Of a DNA stretch of 64,000 nt, positions 36,846-45,294 are shown one piece after another. Position numbers and translations under genes: made by a program. The DNA lies in contig NZ_JXTG01000007.1 in NCBI RefSeq assembly GCF_000833605.1, positions 1 to 64,000 of the forward strand. Direction: 5' to 3'. Below the pieces are notes generated by a model. It searched no databases. It worked only from the letters and a program-made list of their open reading frames with translations, and was not told the origin of the DNA. How positions within the stretch are numbered: the stretch's first letter is position 1; the number at the start of each line of letters is the position of its first letter. This stretch comes from Anoxybacillus ayderensis (GTDB lineage Bacteria; Bacillota; Bacilli; Bacillales; Anoxybacillaceae).

Positions 36846-37894
36846 GTACGAAAAAAATTATAAATATGACGGTCATCGGTTTTATCATGTTCAGTTTGCT
36901 TCTTTCTTTTCAACCGATTGTTTCAGAAGCGAAAACGAATGTGGCTACCATCGTCAATGAAGCGAAAGCGCAAATGAAAAAAGCCCATACAACGTATACA
37001 GCGTATGTTCAAAAAACAGGGAGCATCCCGCCACATGCGACCGTTTTAGCTGAGTATAAAAAGGCCCATCAGTTATATGTACAAGCGAAACAAGCTGTTC
37101 AAAAGTCTGCTGGGAAAGAGAAAAAGAAATATGTTAGTGAGTTAGATGGTGCGTATAAAACGTATATGGCTAAACGAGTCATTCCGTATTTGAATGCGTC
37201 TGTTGTATTTGAAGGATCTAAAAAGATGAGAACGGCTTTGGAGCAAGCAATTGTTGATGAAGATATGGATGCGTTGGAAGCGGCGCATAAACAGTTGCAA
37301 GTATACGTGCAAAATCGTCAGCTTCGTGTATATAACAACGTGTCCGAAGCGAATGTTCGAAAACTGCTTTTAGAAGAATTTTCAAAAAGTAAGGCGCTCT
37401 ATGATAAATATGCAAATGATGTGAAGGTGTACGAGCAACTATTAAAAGCGAATGAATACCTCGAAGATGGGAAGCTCGCTGAAGCGAAAAAAGTGCTTGA
37501 TGCAGTCAATGCATTATTATCAAAGCTATCGGATACGTTCCGGGCAGATTTGACAAATGAATATAACAACTTATCCGAAGTGTATAACGATTTAATTACG
37601 CCTCCTGTAGCTGAGCTAGATTATGTAGAAGCAACGAACGGTGCGCTTACGTTATATTTTGATATTCCTGTTTCTTCATTAAACGCAGCAAATATGAAAA
37701 TAACGGTCGCGATTAATAAAGGGGAGGAGCAAGTTGTCCAACCGGCAACGATTACGTTAAGTGAAGACCGAACAGTAGCTACCATTGTAGTTCCGATGAT
37801 CTCGGAAAAAGATGAAGAGCAGTCTGTTGTATATGCAGTTGAGTATGCAGGGAAAAAAGTAACTGCTGATCCATTCGTAATTTCAAAAAAATAA
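36842..37894 (+). CDS. Secreted helical protein with an S-layer-protein-like domain
   Basis: ATG 36842 overlaps the HugZ-like stop. The 350-residue product has a signal peptide (residues 1-30, ending SEA-K) and a long helical region of about 220 residues (VNEAKAQMKKAHTTYTAYVQ, DEDMDALEAAHKQLQVYVQN), then a C-terminal beta domain of about 95 residues (VAELDYVEATNGALTLYFDI). The helical part recalls the N-terminal domains of Geobacillus SbsC S-layer proteins. No sortase signal, NEAT domain or SLH repeat is seen. Its place in a haem operon suggests a surface or secreted haem-capture role; this is inference. Confidence 0.6.
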   Translation: MSTKKIINMTVIGFIMFSLLLSFQPIVSEAKTNVATIVNEAKAQMKKAHTTYTAYVQKTGSIPPHATVLAEYKKAHQLYVQAKQAVQKSAGKEKKKYVSELDGAYKTYMAKRVIPYLNASVVFEGSKKMRTALEQAIVDEDMDALEAAHKQLQVYVQNRQLRVYNNVSEANVRKLLLEEFSKSKALYDKYANDVKVYEQLLKANEYLEDGKLAEAKKVLDAVNALLSKLSDTFRADLTNEYNNLSEVYNDLITPPVAELDYVEATNGALTLYFDIPVSSLNAANMKITVAINKGEEQVVQPATITLSEDRTVATIVVPMISEKDEEQSVVYAVEYAGKKVTADPFVISKK

Positions 37895-37910
37895 AAGGGA
37901 GAGATGACAC

Positions 37911-38222
37911 ATGTACGTTGTTACAAATGCGATTCGTGTAAAAAAAGGATATGCTTCACAACTTGTTGAGCGATTTAAAGAAAGAAAAGGTATCGAACAA
38001 TCACCTGGGTTTATTCGTTTAGAATTGCATGTGACGCAAGGGCTTGAAGATTATGATGAAGTACGTGTATGCACTACGTGGGAGAACAAACAATCGTTCG
38101 AGGCTTGGACGCAAAGTGAGGCATTTCGTAAAGCGCATGAGCAAAAAGCAAAAGATCGTCCTGACTATGTGCTTGGAAACGAAATGTTTTCATATGAAGT
38201 TGCCCTTTCTTTTCAAGCATAG
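37911..38222 (+). CDS. hmoA: IsdG-family haem monooxygenase
   Basis: ATG 37911 follows AAAGGGAGAG. The 103-residue ABM-fold protein keeps the IsdG catalytic set at the expected spacing: Asn6, Trp66 and His76 (Asn7, Trp67, His77 in IsdG). Other family marks are ERFKERKGIEQSPGFIRLEL and YDEVRVCTTWENKQSFEAW. It degrades haem to release iron in the cytoplasm. The symbol follows the Bacillus haem monooxygenase name and is by similarity. It ends the haem locus; a terminator follows directly. Confidence 0.85.
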   Translation: MYVVTNAIRVKKGYASQLVERFKERKGIEQSPGFIRLELHVTQGLEDYDEVRVCTTWENKQSFEAWTQSEAFRKAHEQKAKDRPDYVLGNEMFSYEVALSFQA

Positions 38223-38257
38223 AAAAAAGCTAGGGAGCTAGTGCTCCTTAGCTTTTT
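38223..38257. terminator. Terminator between convergent genes
   Basis: AAAAAGCTAGGGAG pairs with CTCCTTAGCTTTTT, with T-runs on both strands. It ends the haem locus and the minus-strand gene at 38262. Confidence 0.85.
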
Positions 38258-38261
38258 ATGC

Positions 38262-38435
38262 TTAATAGTACCATCCGCCGCCATATGGGTAAAACGGATA
38301 TGGACGTGGTGGGTAGTAATATGGGCGTGGTGGATAAAACGGATAAGGCGTTAATGCGCTACCAAGTAATCCACCTAAAAAGCCTCCGAAAAACGGTGCA
38401 CCAAAAAAGCCGAAAAACGGTCTGCGACCATACAT
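38262..38435 (-). CDS. Pro/Tyr/Gly/Phe-rich small protein, probably a spore coat or surface component
   Basis: I start at ATG 38435, with GGGAGGGAAT upstream; a longer frame to 38489 adds a Cys-rich start without a ribosome site. The 57-residue product reads MYGRRPFFGFFGAPFFGGFL, then a tail of repeated PYPFYPPRPYYYPP-like units. Such composition is typical of small spore coat and crust proteins in Bacillaceae. No named homologue is recognised. Confidence 0.55.
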   Translation of the reverse strand: MYGRRPFFGFFGAPFFGGFLGGLLGSALTPYPFYPPRPYYYPPRPYPFYPYGGGWYY

Positions 38436-38509
38436 TGAGCATTCCCTCCCTATACATTCTTCATTACACTGATAATGTATGCAGGGCATTTGTCCAATGG
38501 TTGGGCGAC

Positions 38510-39658
38510 CTAACGTTTTCGTGATAAATCAATGATTGTTCCATCACGCTTTTGGACGAGAGGGCGGAGGGGATCGTGAATATAATCTGTAAATCCGATA
38601 ATTGAAGCCCACTCATACGGACGAATTTGAATAGCTTGTCCAACCTTATATAAAGCCGTTTTATCTAAAAAAATACGCAAAATGTGAGGATCTAATTTTT
38701 TTCCGCGCTCATTCCATACTTCGTTTATCGCTTCAAAAGATGTATAGCTTTTCTCGCCAATATAGCCGCCGACAAGTTCATCGTAGTATTGTGCGATGGC
38801 GATTATACGTCCGTACAAATGGATGTCGTTGCCACTTTTTTTATTTGGCACACCCCATCCATTAAACCATTCGTGGTGATCAAGTATGCCGTAAATGATG
38901 TTTTTTTGACGACCGTATGCAGAGGAAGTAATTAATTCAATAGATAACTTAATATGATTGCGCATAATTTCCTCGTTCGTTTTCGCTTCGTTTAAATAGT
39001 TAACAAATTGTTCTTTTGGAATTTGTGTAAATCCGATGTCAGCAAACAAAGTTGCGAGACAAAGTTCAATAATATCCTCATCTCTTAGCTCTAAAACGAG
39101 CCCAAGCATTAATGAAATAGCAGTTGTGTTTAAGCTATGGATCGCAAGTACATCGTGATATTGGCGCATTTTCTGATATAAATGTAAAATCGTTTCGTCT
39201 TTTAACACAATGCGATTTAGCTGTTCATCAATTTGTTTGGCACGTCGCAAAAGGCGTGGAGAGTCTAATGTTTGTTCGATTAGTGCCCATGTTGGAGAGA
39301 AAAGATTTAATTCAGCAAGAAACGTTGTTTCTACCTCTTCTTCTGTCAATGATGGTTCATATAACTGTACAGTAATAGGCATTTGGATATATTGACGGTG
39401 TATATCGACAACTTGTTTTAGTGCTTCATAAAATGAATGATGTTCATATTGCTTCTCACGAATAAAATCGTGAAGCTGTTGTTCGGATGAAACGACGAGA
39501 AACGGAAAATCTTTTGGAAATTGTTTTTTAATATGTGCAATAACTGACTCACTTAATTTTTTATGTTTTTGTACGAATAATAGCCCGTCTGGACGGTATA
39601 AAGGATGTAGGAGAATATCTCCAGGAACAAGTTCGTAGGTTTGTTTTTTCTGGAACAC
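38510..39658 (-). CDS. Degenerate HD-GYP-domain protein
   Basis: GTG 39658 follows GCGAGGG. The 382-residue product has an N-terminal part of about 150 residues of unknown fold and a C-terminal HD-GYP-like domain. The expected LLHDIGK is FADIGF (His and Lys lost), HHE is kept (LDHHEWFNG), DGxGYP is NGWGVP, and the later D-x-x-DA is QYYDEL. With several metal ligands missing it is unlikely to hydrolyse cyclic di-GMP but could still bind it or a partner. It is a single-gene unit on the minus strand. Confidence 0.78.
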   Translation of the reverse strand: MFQKKQTYELVPGDILLHPLYRPDGLLFVQKHKKLSESVIAHIKKQFPKDFPFLVVSSEQQLHDFIREKQYEHHSFYEALKQVVDIHRQYIQMPITVQLYEPSLTEEEVETTFLAELNLFSPTWALIEQTLDSPRLLRRAKQIDEQLNRIVLKDETILHLYQKMRQYHDVLAIHSLNTTAISLMLGLVLELRDEDIIELCLATLFADIGFTQIPKEQFVNYLNEAKTNEEIMRNHIKLSIELITSSAYGRQKNIIYGILDHHEWFNGWGVPNKKSGNDIHLYGRIIAIAQYYDELVGGYIGEKSYTSFEAINEVWNERGKKLDPHILRIFLDKTALYKVGQAIQIRPYEWASIIGFTDYIHDPLRPLVQKRDGTIIDLSRKR

Positions 39659-39697
39659 GATGATCCCTCGCTTCTAAACAATTTATCCTTATTATAC

Positions 39698-39727
39698 AAA
39701 AAAACCGACTGCCTAAGCAGCCGGCTT
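39698..39727 (-). terminator. Terminator of the CotF-like genes
   Basis: The interrupted stem AAAACCGACTGC / GCAGCCGGCTTTT around CTAA has a T-run on both strands. It lies just after the stop of the gene at 39731 (minus strand). Confidence 0.7.
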
Positions 39728-39730
39728 TTC

Positions 39731-40054
39731 TTACTGCATCATATTGTTGTATGGGAATTGGCTCGCGTATCCTTGAAATTGTTGATATGATTGTTGTAAT
39801 TTTTGCTGGTCTGCTTGTTCAAGCGCGTACCAACCTTTTTTAAACATTAAGTTGTACAATTCACGTTGGCAATTTTGTGTTTCGGTAAACATATGCAAAA
39901 TTTCATCATACAAATGTTGATGGCTTGCTTCGTTTAAAAATGTACAATAACTATCCGTCATATATTTTTCAGTTGATAACATATCATTAATAAAATCGCG
40001 ATCGTTCATTTGTGGTGTTTTCGGAATTTGTGTTTCAGTATTTTGCACTTTCAT
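39731..40054 (-). CDS. CotF-family spore coat protein
   Basis: ATG 40054 follows AAGGAGGAC. The 107-residue product contains the Coat_F pattern: MNDRDFINDMLSTEKYMTDS, then YCTFLNEASHQHLYDEILHM, followed by NCQRELYNLMFKKGWYALEQ. This helical family is incorporated in the spore coat. The upstream gene at 40070 is a second member or relative, 15 bp away, and the two likely form one operon. Confidence 0.85.
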   Translation of the reverse strand: MKVQNTETQIPKTPQMNDRDFINDMLSTEKYMTDSYCTFLNEASHQHLYDEILHMFTETQNCQRELYNLMFKKGWYALEQADQQKLQQSYQQFQGYASQFPYNNMMQ

Positions 40055-40069
40055 ATCGTTATGTCCTCC

Positions 40070-40321
40070 TTATTGCATGTGTGCGGATGGCTGTAATTGA
40101 TGTAACAATTGTTGATAATGGCGTTGATGCATTTGTCCGACGCGCTCAATCGCTTGTTTAATTTCTTGATCTTGGCATTGAGAAGCAAAAAAATGAGCTT
40201 TTTTCATCGCAAGCAAATTCCATGATAAGGCATCCGTTAAATAAAGGGCGTCTTTCGTTGAAATCATTTCAGGTGGTTGAGCCATCATCGCATGTTGTTG
40301 TGTGTTCATTTGTTGTTGCAT
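40070..40321 (-). CDS. yusN: CotF-like spore coat protein (YusN-like)
   Basis: I use ATG 40321, with TGGAGGG upstream; a longer frame to 40366 lacks a site. The 83-residue product has ISTKDALYLTDALSWNLLAM, then a helical CQDQEIKQAIERVGQMHQRH, the usual helix pair of short CotF relatives. The position next to the proline dehydrogenase and fadN matches B. subtilis yusN, so the symbol rests on synteny plus fold. Confidence 0.65.
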   Translation of the reverse strand: MQQQMNTQQHAMMAQPPEMISTKDALYLTDALSWNLLAMKKAHFFASQCQDQEIKQAIERVGQMHQRHYQQLLHQLQPSAHMQ

Positions 40322-40484
40322 GATCATCCCTCCATGTAAAATCATGTTCGACTGTATATTGCCCACGTGCCGTATAGTTATACGTATGTAGACAAAAAAT
40401 ACGACTATTCGACAAAAACATATTCAAGTGATTGAAAACGTGTTACAATACGGGTGGATGCGCTTGCAAAGGGGGTAAACAACA

Positions 40485-41402
40485 ATGGAACAATTAATGC
40501 GCGACTTTTTCTTATTTTTATCAAAAAATAAAACGTTAACAAAATTGGCAAAGCGGTACGGTCTTCGTTTCGGTGCGTCGCGTTTTGTAGCGGGGGAAAC
40601 GATTGAACGTGCAGTAGACGTGATTAAAGAACTCAATCGTAAAGGGCTAGCGGTCACGATCGACTACTTAGGGGAATTTGTTGATAATGAACAAGAAGCA
40701 AATGAAATGGCGAACCATTCGATTGAGGCGATTCGTGCGATTGGTGAAAATAAATTAAATTCACAACTATCACTAAAAATGACATCGATGGGATTGGACA
40801 TTTCCGATGAGCTTGTGATGAAAAATATGCGTCGCATTTTAGATGAAGCAAAAGCCCACGGTGTATTTGTGACAATTGATATGGAAGACTATTCTCGTTG
40901 CCAAAAAACGATCGATATTTTTAAACAGCTGAAAAAAGAGTATGACAATGTCGGAACGGTATTGCAAGCATATTTGTATCGCACGGAAAAAGATATTGAA
41001 GATTTAAATGCGTATCATCCAAATTTACGCCTTGTGAAAGGGGCGTATAAAGAGTCACCAGAAGTAGCTTTTCCAGATAAAAAAGATGTAGATGAAAACT
41101 TTAAAAAGATTATTAAAATGCATTTATTAAATGGCAACTACACAGCTGTTGCGACACACGATGATGCGATTATCGAATATACGAAACAGCTCGTGAAAGA
41201 ACATAACATTCCAAACGATCAATTTGAATTTCAAATGTTATACGGCATTCGCCCGGAGCGCCAAGAACAATTAGTGCGCGAAGGATATACGATGCGCGTC
41301 TACGTTCCATACGGAACCGATTGGTACGGCTACTTTATGCGTCGTTTAGCGGAACGTCCAGCAAATGTGGCATTTGTGTTAAAAGGGATATTAAAGAAAT
41401 AA
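40485..41402 (+). CDS. fadM: Proline dehydrogenase
   Basis: ATG 40485 follows AAAGGGGG. The 305-residue flavoprotein has the PutA/PRODH barrel: AVTIDYLGEFVDNEQEANEM, FVTIDMEDYSRCQKTIDIFK, LQAYLYRTEKDIEDL, LRLVKGAYKE and the FAD-binding end QMLYGIRPERQEQL, then YVPYGTDWYGYFMRRLAERP. It oxidises proline to pyrroline-5-carboxylate. The place beside fadNAE matches B. subtilis yusM (fadM). It has its own promoter region and terminator; no FadR box was seen in front of it. Confidence 0.9.
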   Translation: MEQLMRDFFLFLSKNKTLTKLAKRYGLRFGASRFVAGETIERAVDVIKELNRKGLAVTIDYLGEFVDNEQEANEMANHSIEAIRAIGENKLNSQLSLKMTSMGLDISDELVMKNMRRILDEAKAHGVFVTIDMEDYSRCQKTIDIFKQLKKEYDNVGTVLQAYLYRTEKDIEDLNAYHPNLRLVKGAYKESPEVAFPDKKDVDENFKKIIKMHLLNGNYTAVATHDDAIIEYTKQLVKEHNIPNDQFEFQMLYGIRPERQEQLVREGYTMRVYVPYGTDWYGYFMRRLAERPANVAFVLKGILKK

Positions 41403-41427
41403 AGGTGGGCGCATCCCACCTTTATTC
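41401..41427. terminator. Terminator between fadM and yuzL
   Basis: AAAGGTGGG 41401-41409, loop CGCAT, CCCACCTTT 41415-41423, then ATT. It starts in the fadM stop codon and serves the convergent yuzL gene too. Confidence 0.8.
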
Positions 41428-41568
41428 ATTCCCCATATTTTCTTTTCCATATTGTTGATTTTGGCTCGTCTTTTTTCCGCCACCATCACGTTCCACTGTT
41501 GGTCCTGCATTTCCTTTTACGCTTGCAGCACTTACACCTGCTTTCGATGGGTGTTTTTTCATTTTCAT
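41422..41568 (-). CDS. yuzL: YuzL-like small spore protein
   Basis: I choose ATG 41568, nine bases after AAAGGAGG; ATG 41574 is only three bases from it. The 48-residue product reads MKMKKHPSKAGVSAASVKGN, then AGPTVERDGGGKKTSQNQQY, the conserved pattern of the YuzL family of tiny proteins in spore formers. It is too short for many gene finders. Function is not established. Confidence 0.75.
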   Translation of the reverse strand: MKMKKHPSKAGVSAASVKGNAGPTVERDGGGKKTSQNQQYGKENMGNE

Positions 41569-41630
41569 CGCCATTCACCTCCTTTCGTATCATTTCCTAA
41601 ATCGTTGACAAAATTCGTTACATTTATTTG

Positions 41631-41659
41631 TTGCGAAAATTTGAAATATAATTTATATT
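41631..41659 (+). promoter_or_regulatory. Probable fadNAE promoter
   Basis: TTGCGA 41631-41636 and TATATT 41654-41659 are 17 bp apart. The start would lie near 41666, ten bases before the FadR box. Other TTG-type hexamers in this AT-rich stretch make the choice uncertain. Confidence 0.5.
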
Positions 41660-41675
41660 TAAGATAAAGGAAAAA

Positions 41676-41693
41676 TGAATGACCATTCATTCA
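41676..41693. promoter_or_regulatory. FadR operator
   Basis: TGAATGACCATTCATTCA matches the Bacillus FadR (YsiA) box TGAATGAMTANTCATTCA at all but one position. It lies between the promoter and the fadN ribosome site, so bound FadR would block the operon until long-chain acyl-CoA releases it. Confidence 0.85.
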
Positions 41694-41715
41694 ATCGGGA
41701 TAAGGGGGAAGGAGA

Positions 41716-44094
41716 ATGCGAATTAAAAAAGCAGCTGTTCTCGGTTCCGGTGTCATGGGATCGGGGATTGCGGCACATTTAGCAAACGTCGGCATTCCGA
41801 CATTGTTGTTAGACATCGTACCGAAAGAGTTGACAGCCGAAGAAAAAGCAAAAGGGTGGACGCTTGAACATAAACAAGTACGCAATCGCATTGTCAATCA
41901 AGCGGTCGAACGTTTAATGAAGCAAAAGCCAGCACCGCTCATGTCGAAAGAAAATTTAGCGTTCATTGAAGTCGGTAACTTTGAAGACGATTTTCACCGT
42001 TTAGCAGAATGTGACTGGATTATTGAAGTCGTTGTTGAGCGGCTTGATGTGAAAAAAAGTGTGTTTGAAAAAGTGGATGAAGTAAGAAAACAAGGAAGTA
42101 TTGTCAGCTCGAACACATCTGGCATTTCCATTGAAGCAATGGCGGAAGGACGCTCGGACGATTTTAAAAAGCATTTTTTAGGCACGCACTTTTTCAATCC
42201 GCCACGCTATTTAAAACTACTAGAAGTCATTCCGACAAAGCATACCGATCCATCGGTTGTTGCGTTTATGAAACAATTTGGTGAAAACGTGCTCGGAAAA
42301 GGAGTCGTTCTTGCGAAAGATACGCCAAACTTTATTGCCAATCGGATCGGAACGTACGGCTTGCTTGTCACTGTGCGCGAAATGATGAAAGGTGGCTATA
42401 GCGTAGGTGAAGTCGATTCTGTGACAGGTCCGTTAATTGGCCGCCCAAAAAGTGCAACGTTTCGCACGCTTGATGTTGTTGGGTTAGATACGTTTATTCA
42501 TGTGGCCAACAATGTGTTTGAAAAAGTAGAAGGTGAAGAAAAAGAAGTATTTACTGTTCCATCTTTTATGAAAACAATGGTGGAAAAGGGGTGGCTTGGC
42601 AGCAAATCTGGTCAAGGATTTTTCTACAAGAAAGGAAAAGACATTTTTGAATTAAATTACGAAACGCTTGAGTATGAACCGACGAAAAAATTAAAGGCAC
42701 CGTCTGTTGAAATGAGCAAGCAGGCAAAAGGGACAGCGAATAAATTGAAAGCGCTTGTATATGCGAACGATCGGGCAGGGCAATTGCTTTGGAACATTTT
42801 AAGTCCAACGTTATTATATTCGGCTGAGCTGCTTGGAGAAATTGCAGATGACATCGTAGCGATTGACCGTGCGATGAAATGGGGCTTTGGCTGGGAGCTC
42901 GGTCCTTTTGAAACGTGGGATGCAATCGGCGTGAAGCAGTCTGTTGAAAAAATGAAAGCCGAAGGTCGTCAAGTACCATCGTGGGTTGAAGATATGCTTG
43001 CGAGCGGACATGAAACGTTTTATAAACACGAACATGGCCGAGTATCATATTACGACCGTGGGCAATATAAACCGGTTGAAGAAAACGAAAAAGTCATCCA
43101 TGTTCAGCGCTTAAAAGAACAAAAAGGGGTCATTAAGAAAAATAGTGGTGCAAGCTTGATCGACCTCGGTGACGATGTGGCGTTACTTGAGTTTCATTCA
43201 CCAAACAATGCGATCGGTTTTGATATTGTTCAAATGATTAACTATGCGTTAGAAGAAGTTGACCGCAACTATAAAGGACTTGTTATCGGAAATCAAGGAA
43301 AAAACTTCTGCGTCGGTGCAAACCTTGCGATGATTTTAATGGAAGCGCAAGATGACAACTATTTTGAAATTGAAATGGTCGTTCGTCAATTCCAACAAGC
43401 GATGATGAATATTAAATATAGCCCAAAACCAGTTGTCGTGGCGCCATTTGCGATGACGCTTGGCGGCGGAACGGAAATTTGCTTGCCAGCTTCACGCATT
43501 CAAGCATCCGCTGAAACGTATATGGGACTTGTCGAAGTCGGTGTCGGTCTCATTCCGGGTGGCGGTGGAAATAAAGAGCTGTATATTAAACATTTGAGCG
43601 GCATGCCGAACGGTGTGGAATTTGATCTACAAAAAGTTGCAAATAAAGTGTTTGAAACCATTGCGATGGCGAAAGTATCAACATCTGCCGCGGAAGCGCG
43701 TGAATTGAATTTCTTAAATGCACAAGATGGCATTTCGATCAATGGCGATCATCTCATTCATGACGCAAAACAAGCGGTGTTAGCGTTATATGAGAGCGGA
43801 TACAAACCACCGGTGCGCAAAAAAATTCCGGTTGTCGGGGAAACAGGCTATGCGACGTTGTTGCTTGGTGCGCAAGGAATGTATCATTCCGGCTACATCT
43901 CAGAGCACGATTTAAAAATTGCGAAAAAACTTGCTTACGTTATTGCTGGTGGCAGCGTACCGTACGGAACAGAAGTGGACGAACAATATTTGCTTGATTT
44001 AGAGCGCGAAGCATTTTTAAGCCTTGTCGGCGAGCCGAAAACACAAGCGCGCATGCAACATATGCTTGTGAAAGGGAAACCGTTAAGAAACTAA
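41716..44094 (+). CDS. fadN: 3-hydroxyacyl-CoA dehydrogenase / enoyl-CoA hydratase
   Basis: ATG 41716 follows GGGGGAAGGAG. The 792-residue fusion begins with the NAD-binding domain of 3-hydroxyacyl-CoA dehydrogenase (VLGSGVMGSGIAAHLANVGI), with GTHFFNPPRYLKLLEVIPT and the C-terminal helical part following. The crotonase domain is at the end (about residues 480-700: GLVIGNQGKNFCVGANLAMI, FAMTLGGGTEICLPASRIQ). It carries out the second and third steps of beta-oxidation. First gene of fadNAE. Confidence 0.95.
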   Translation: MRIKKAAVLGSGVMGSGIAAHLANVGIPTLLLDIVPKELTAEEKAKGWTLEHKQVRNRIVNQAVERLMKQKPAPLMSKENLAFIEVGNFEDDFHRLAECDWIIEVVVERLDVKKSVFEKVDEVRKQGSIVSSNTSGISIEAMAEGRSDDFKKHFLGTHFFNPPRYLKLLEVIPTKHTDPSVVAFMKQFGENVLGKGVVLAKDTPNFIANRIGTYGLLVTVREMMKGGYSVGEVDSVTGPLIGRPKSATFRTLDVVGLDTFIHVANNVFEKVEGEEKEVFTVPSFMKTMVEKGWLGSKSGQGFFYKKGKDIFELNYETLEYEPTKKLKAPSVEMSKQAKGTANKLKALVYANDRAGQLLWNILSPTLLYSAELLGEIADDIVAIDRAMKWGFGWELGPFETWDAIGVKQSVEKMKAEGRQVPSWVEDMLASGHETFYKHEHGRVSYYDRGQYKPVEENEKVIHVQRLKEQKGVIKKNSGASLIDLGDDVALLEFHSPNNAIGFDIVQMINYALEEVDRNYKGLVIGNQGKNFCVGANLAMILMEAQDDNYFEIEMVVRQFQQAMMNIKYSPKPVVVAPFAMTLGGGTEICLPASRIQASAETYMGLVEVGVGLIPGGGGNKELYIKHLSGMPNGVEFDLQKVANKVFETIAMAKVSTSAAEARELNFLNAQDGISINGDHLIHDAKQAVLALYESGYKPPVRKKIPVVGETGYATLLLGAQGMYHSGYISEHDLKIAKKLAYVIAGGSVPYGTEVDEQYLLDLEREAFLSLVGEPKTQARMQHMLVKGKPLRN

Positions 44095-44106
44095 GGGGGG
44101 ATTGAC

Positions 44107-45279
44107 GTGAAAGAAGCGGTCATCGTTGCCGGAGCGCGTACGCCTGTCGGCAAAGCGAAAAAAGGGACGTTAGCTAACGTCCGACCAGATGATTTAGGGG
44201 CGATCGTTGTCAAAGAAACGTTGAAACGGGCAGGAAACTATGAAGGAAACATTGATGATCTCATTATCGGATGCGCTATGCCCGAAGCGGAACAAGGGCT
44301 AAATATAGCGCGCAACATTGGGGCGCTTGCTGGCTTGCCATATACGGTGCCAGCGATCACGATTAACCGTTATTGTTCATCTGGATTACAAGCGATTGCA
44401 TATGCTGCTGAAAGAATTATGCTCGGGCACGCGGATACAATTATTGCTGGTGGGGTTGAGTCGATGAGCATGGTTCCGATGATGGGCCATGTCGTACGTC
44501 CGAACGTGAAGCTTGCAGAAAACGCGCCAGAGTATTACATGTCGATGGGGCATACTGCCGAGCAAGTAGCGATGAAGTACGGTGTGACGCGAGAAGACCA
44601 AGATGCGTTTGCCGTTCGTAGCCATCAAAGAGCAGCAAAAGCGATTGCAGAAGGAAAATTTGTCGATGAAATTGTACCAGTCGATGTGACTGTCCGTCAT
44701 ATTGAAAATAATAAATTAGTAGAGAAAAAGATAACATTTAGTCAAGATGAAGGGGTTCGCCCAGATACAAATATGGAGACGCTTGCGAAGTTGCGTCCTG
44801 CCTTTTCGGTAAACGGAACAGTAACGGCGGGAAACGCTTCGCAAACGAGTGACGGCGCAGCTGCGGTGATGGTCATGGATCACGAAAAAGCGAAAGCGCT
44901 CGGTTTACAACCACTCGGTAAATTTCGTTCGTTTGCAGTAGCAGGTGTTCCACCAGAAGTGATGGGCATCGGTCCGATTGCGGCGATTCCAAAAGCGCTT
45001 AAGCTTGCGGGACTTGAGCTTTCTGACATTGGCTTAATTGAATTAAATGAAGCGTTCGCCTCACAAGCGATTCAAGTCATTCGGGAACTCGGATTAGATG
45101 AAGAAAAGGTAAATGTGAACGGAGGAGCGATTGCTCTCGGTCATCCGCTCGGTTGCACCGGAGCGAAGTTAACGTTGACACTTTTACATGAAATGCGTCG
45201 TCGCAACGAACAATTTGGTATTGTCACGATGTGTATTGGTGGCGGCATGGGTGCTGCTGGCGTATTTGAATTATTATAA
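44107..45279 (+). CDS. fadA: Acetyl-CoA C-acyltransferase (3-ketoacyl-CoA thiolase)
   Basis: GTG 44107 follows AAGGGGGGATTGAC. The 390-residue thiolase has the acyl-accepting Cys90 in [10 protein letters not shown], the family loop [13 protein letters not shown], the second motif [20 protein letters not shown] and the last catalytic Cys in [11 protein letters not shown]. It cleaves 3-ketoacyl-CoA, releasing acetyl-CoA. Second gene of the operon. Confidence 0.95.
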   Translation: MKEAVIVAGARTPVGKAKKGTLANVRPDDLGAIVVKETLKRAGNYEGNIDDLIIGCAMPEAEQGLNIARNIGALAGLPYTVPAITINRYCSSGLQAIAYAAERIMLGHADTIIAGGVESMSMVPMMGHVVRPNVKLAENAPEYYMSMGHTAEQVAMKYGVTREDQDAFAVRSHQRAAKAIAEGKFVDEIVPVDVTVRHIENNKLVEKKITFSQDEGVRPDTNMETLAKLRPAFSVNGTVTAGNASQTSDGAAAVMVMDHEKAKALGLQPLGKFRSFAVAGVPPEVMGIGPIAAIPKALKLAGLELSDIGLIELNEAFASQAIQVIRELGLDEEKVNVNGGAIALGHPLGCTGAKLTLTLLHEMRRRNEQFGIVTMCIGGGMGAAGVFELL

Positions 45280-45294
45280 GAGGGGGAATAAACA

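Noticed and set aside
42566-43048. Antisense frames within fadN and other host genes
   Set aside because: They lie opposite strongly conserved enzymes, have no ribosome sites and show no recognisable protein features.
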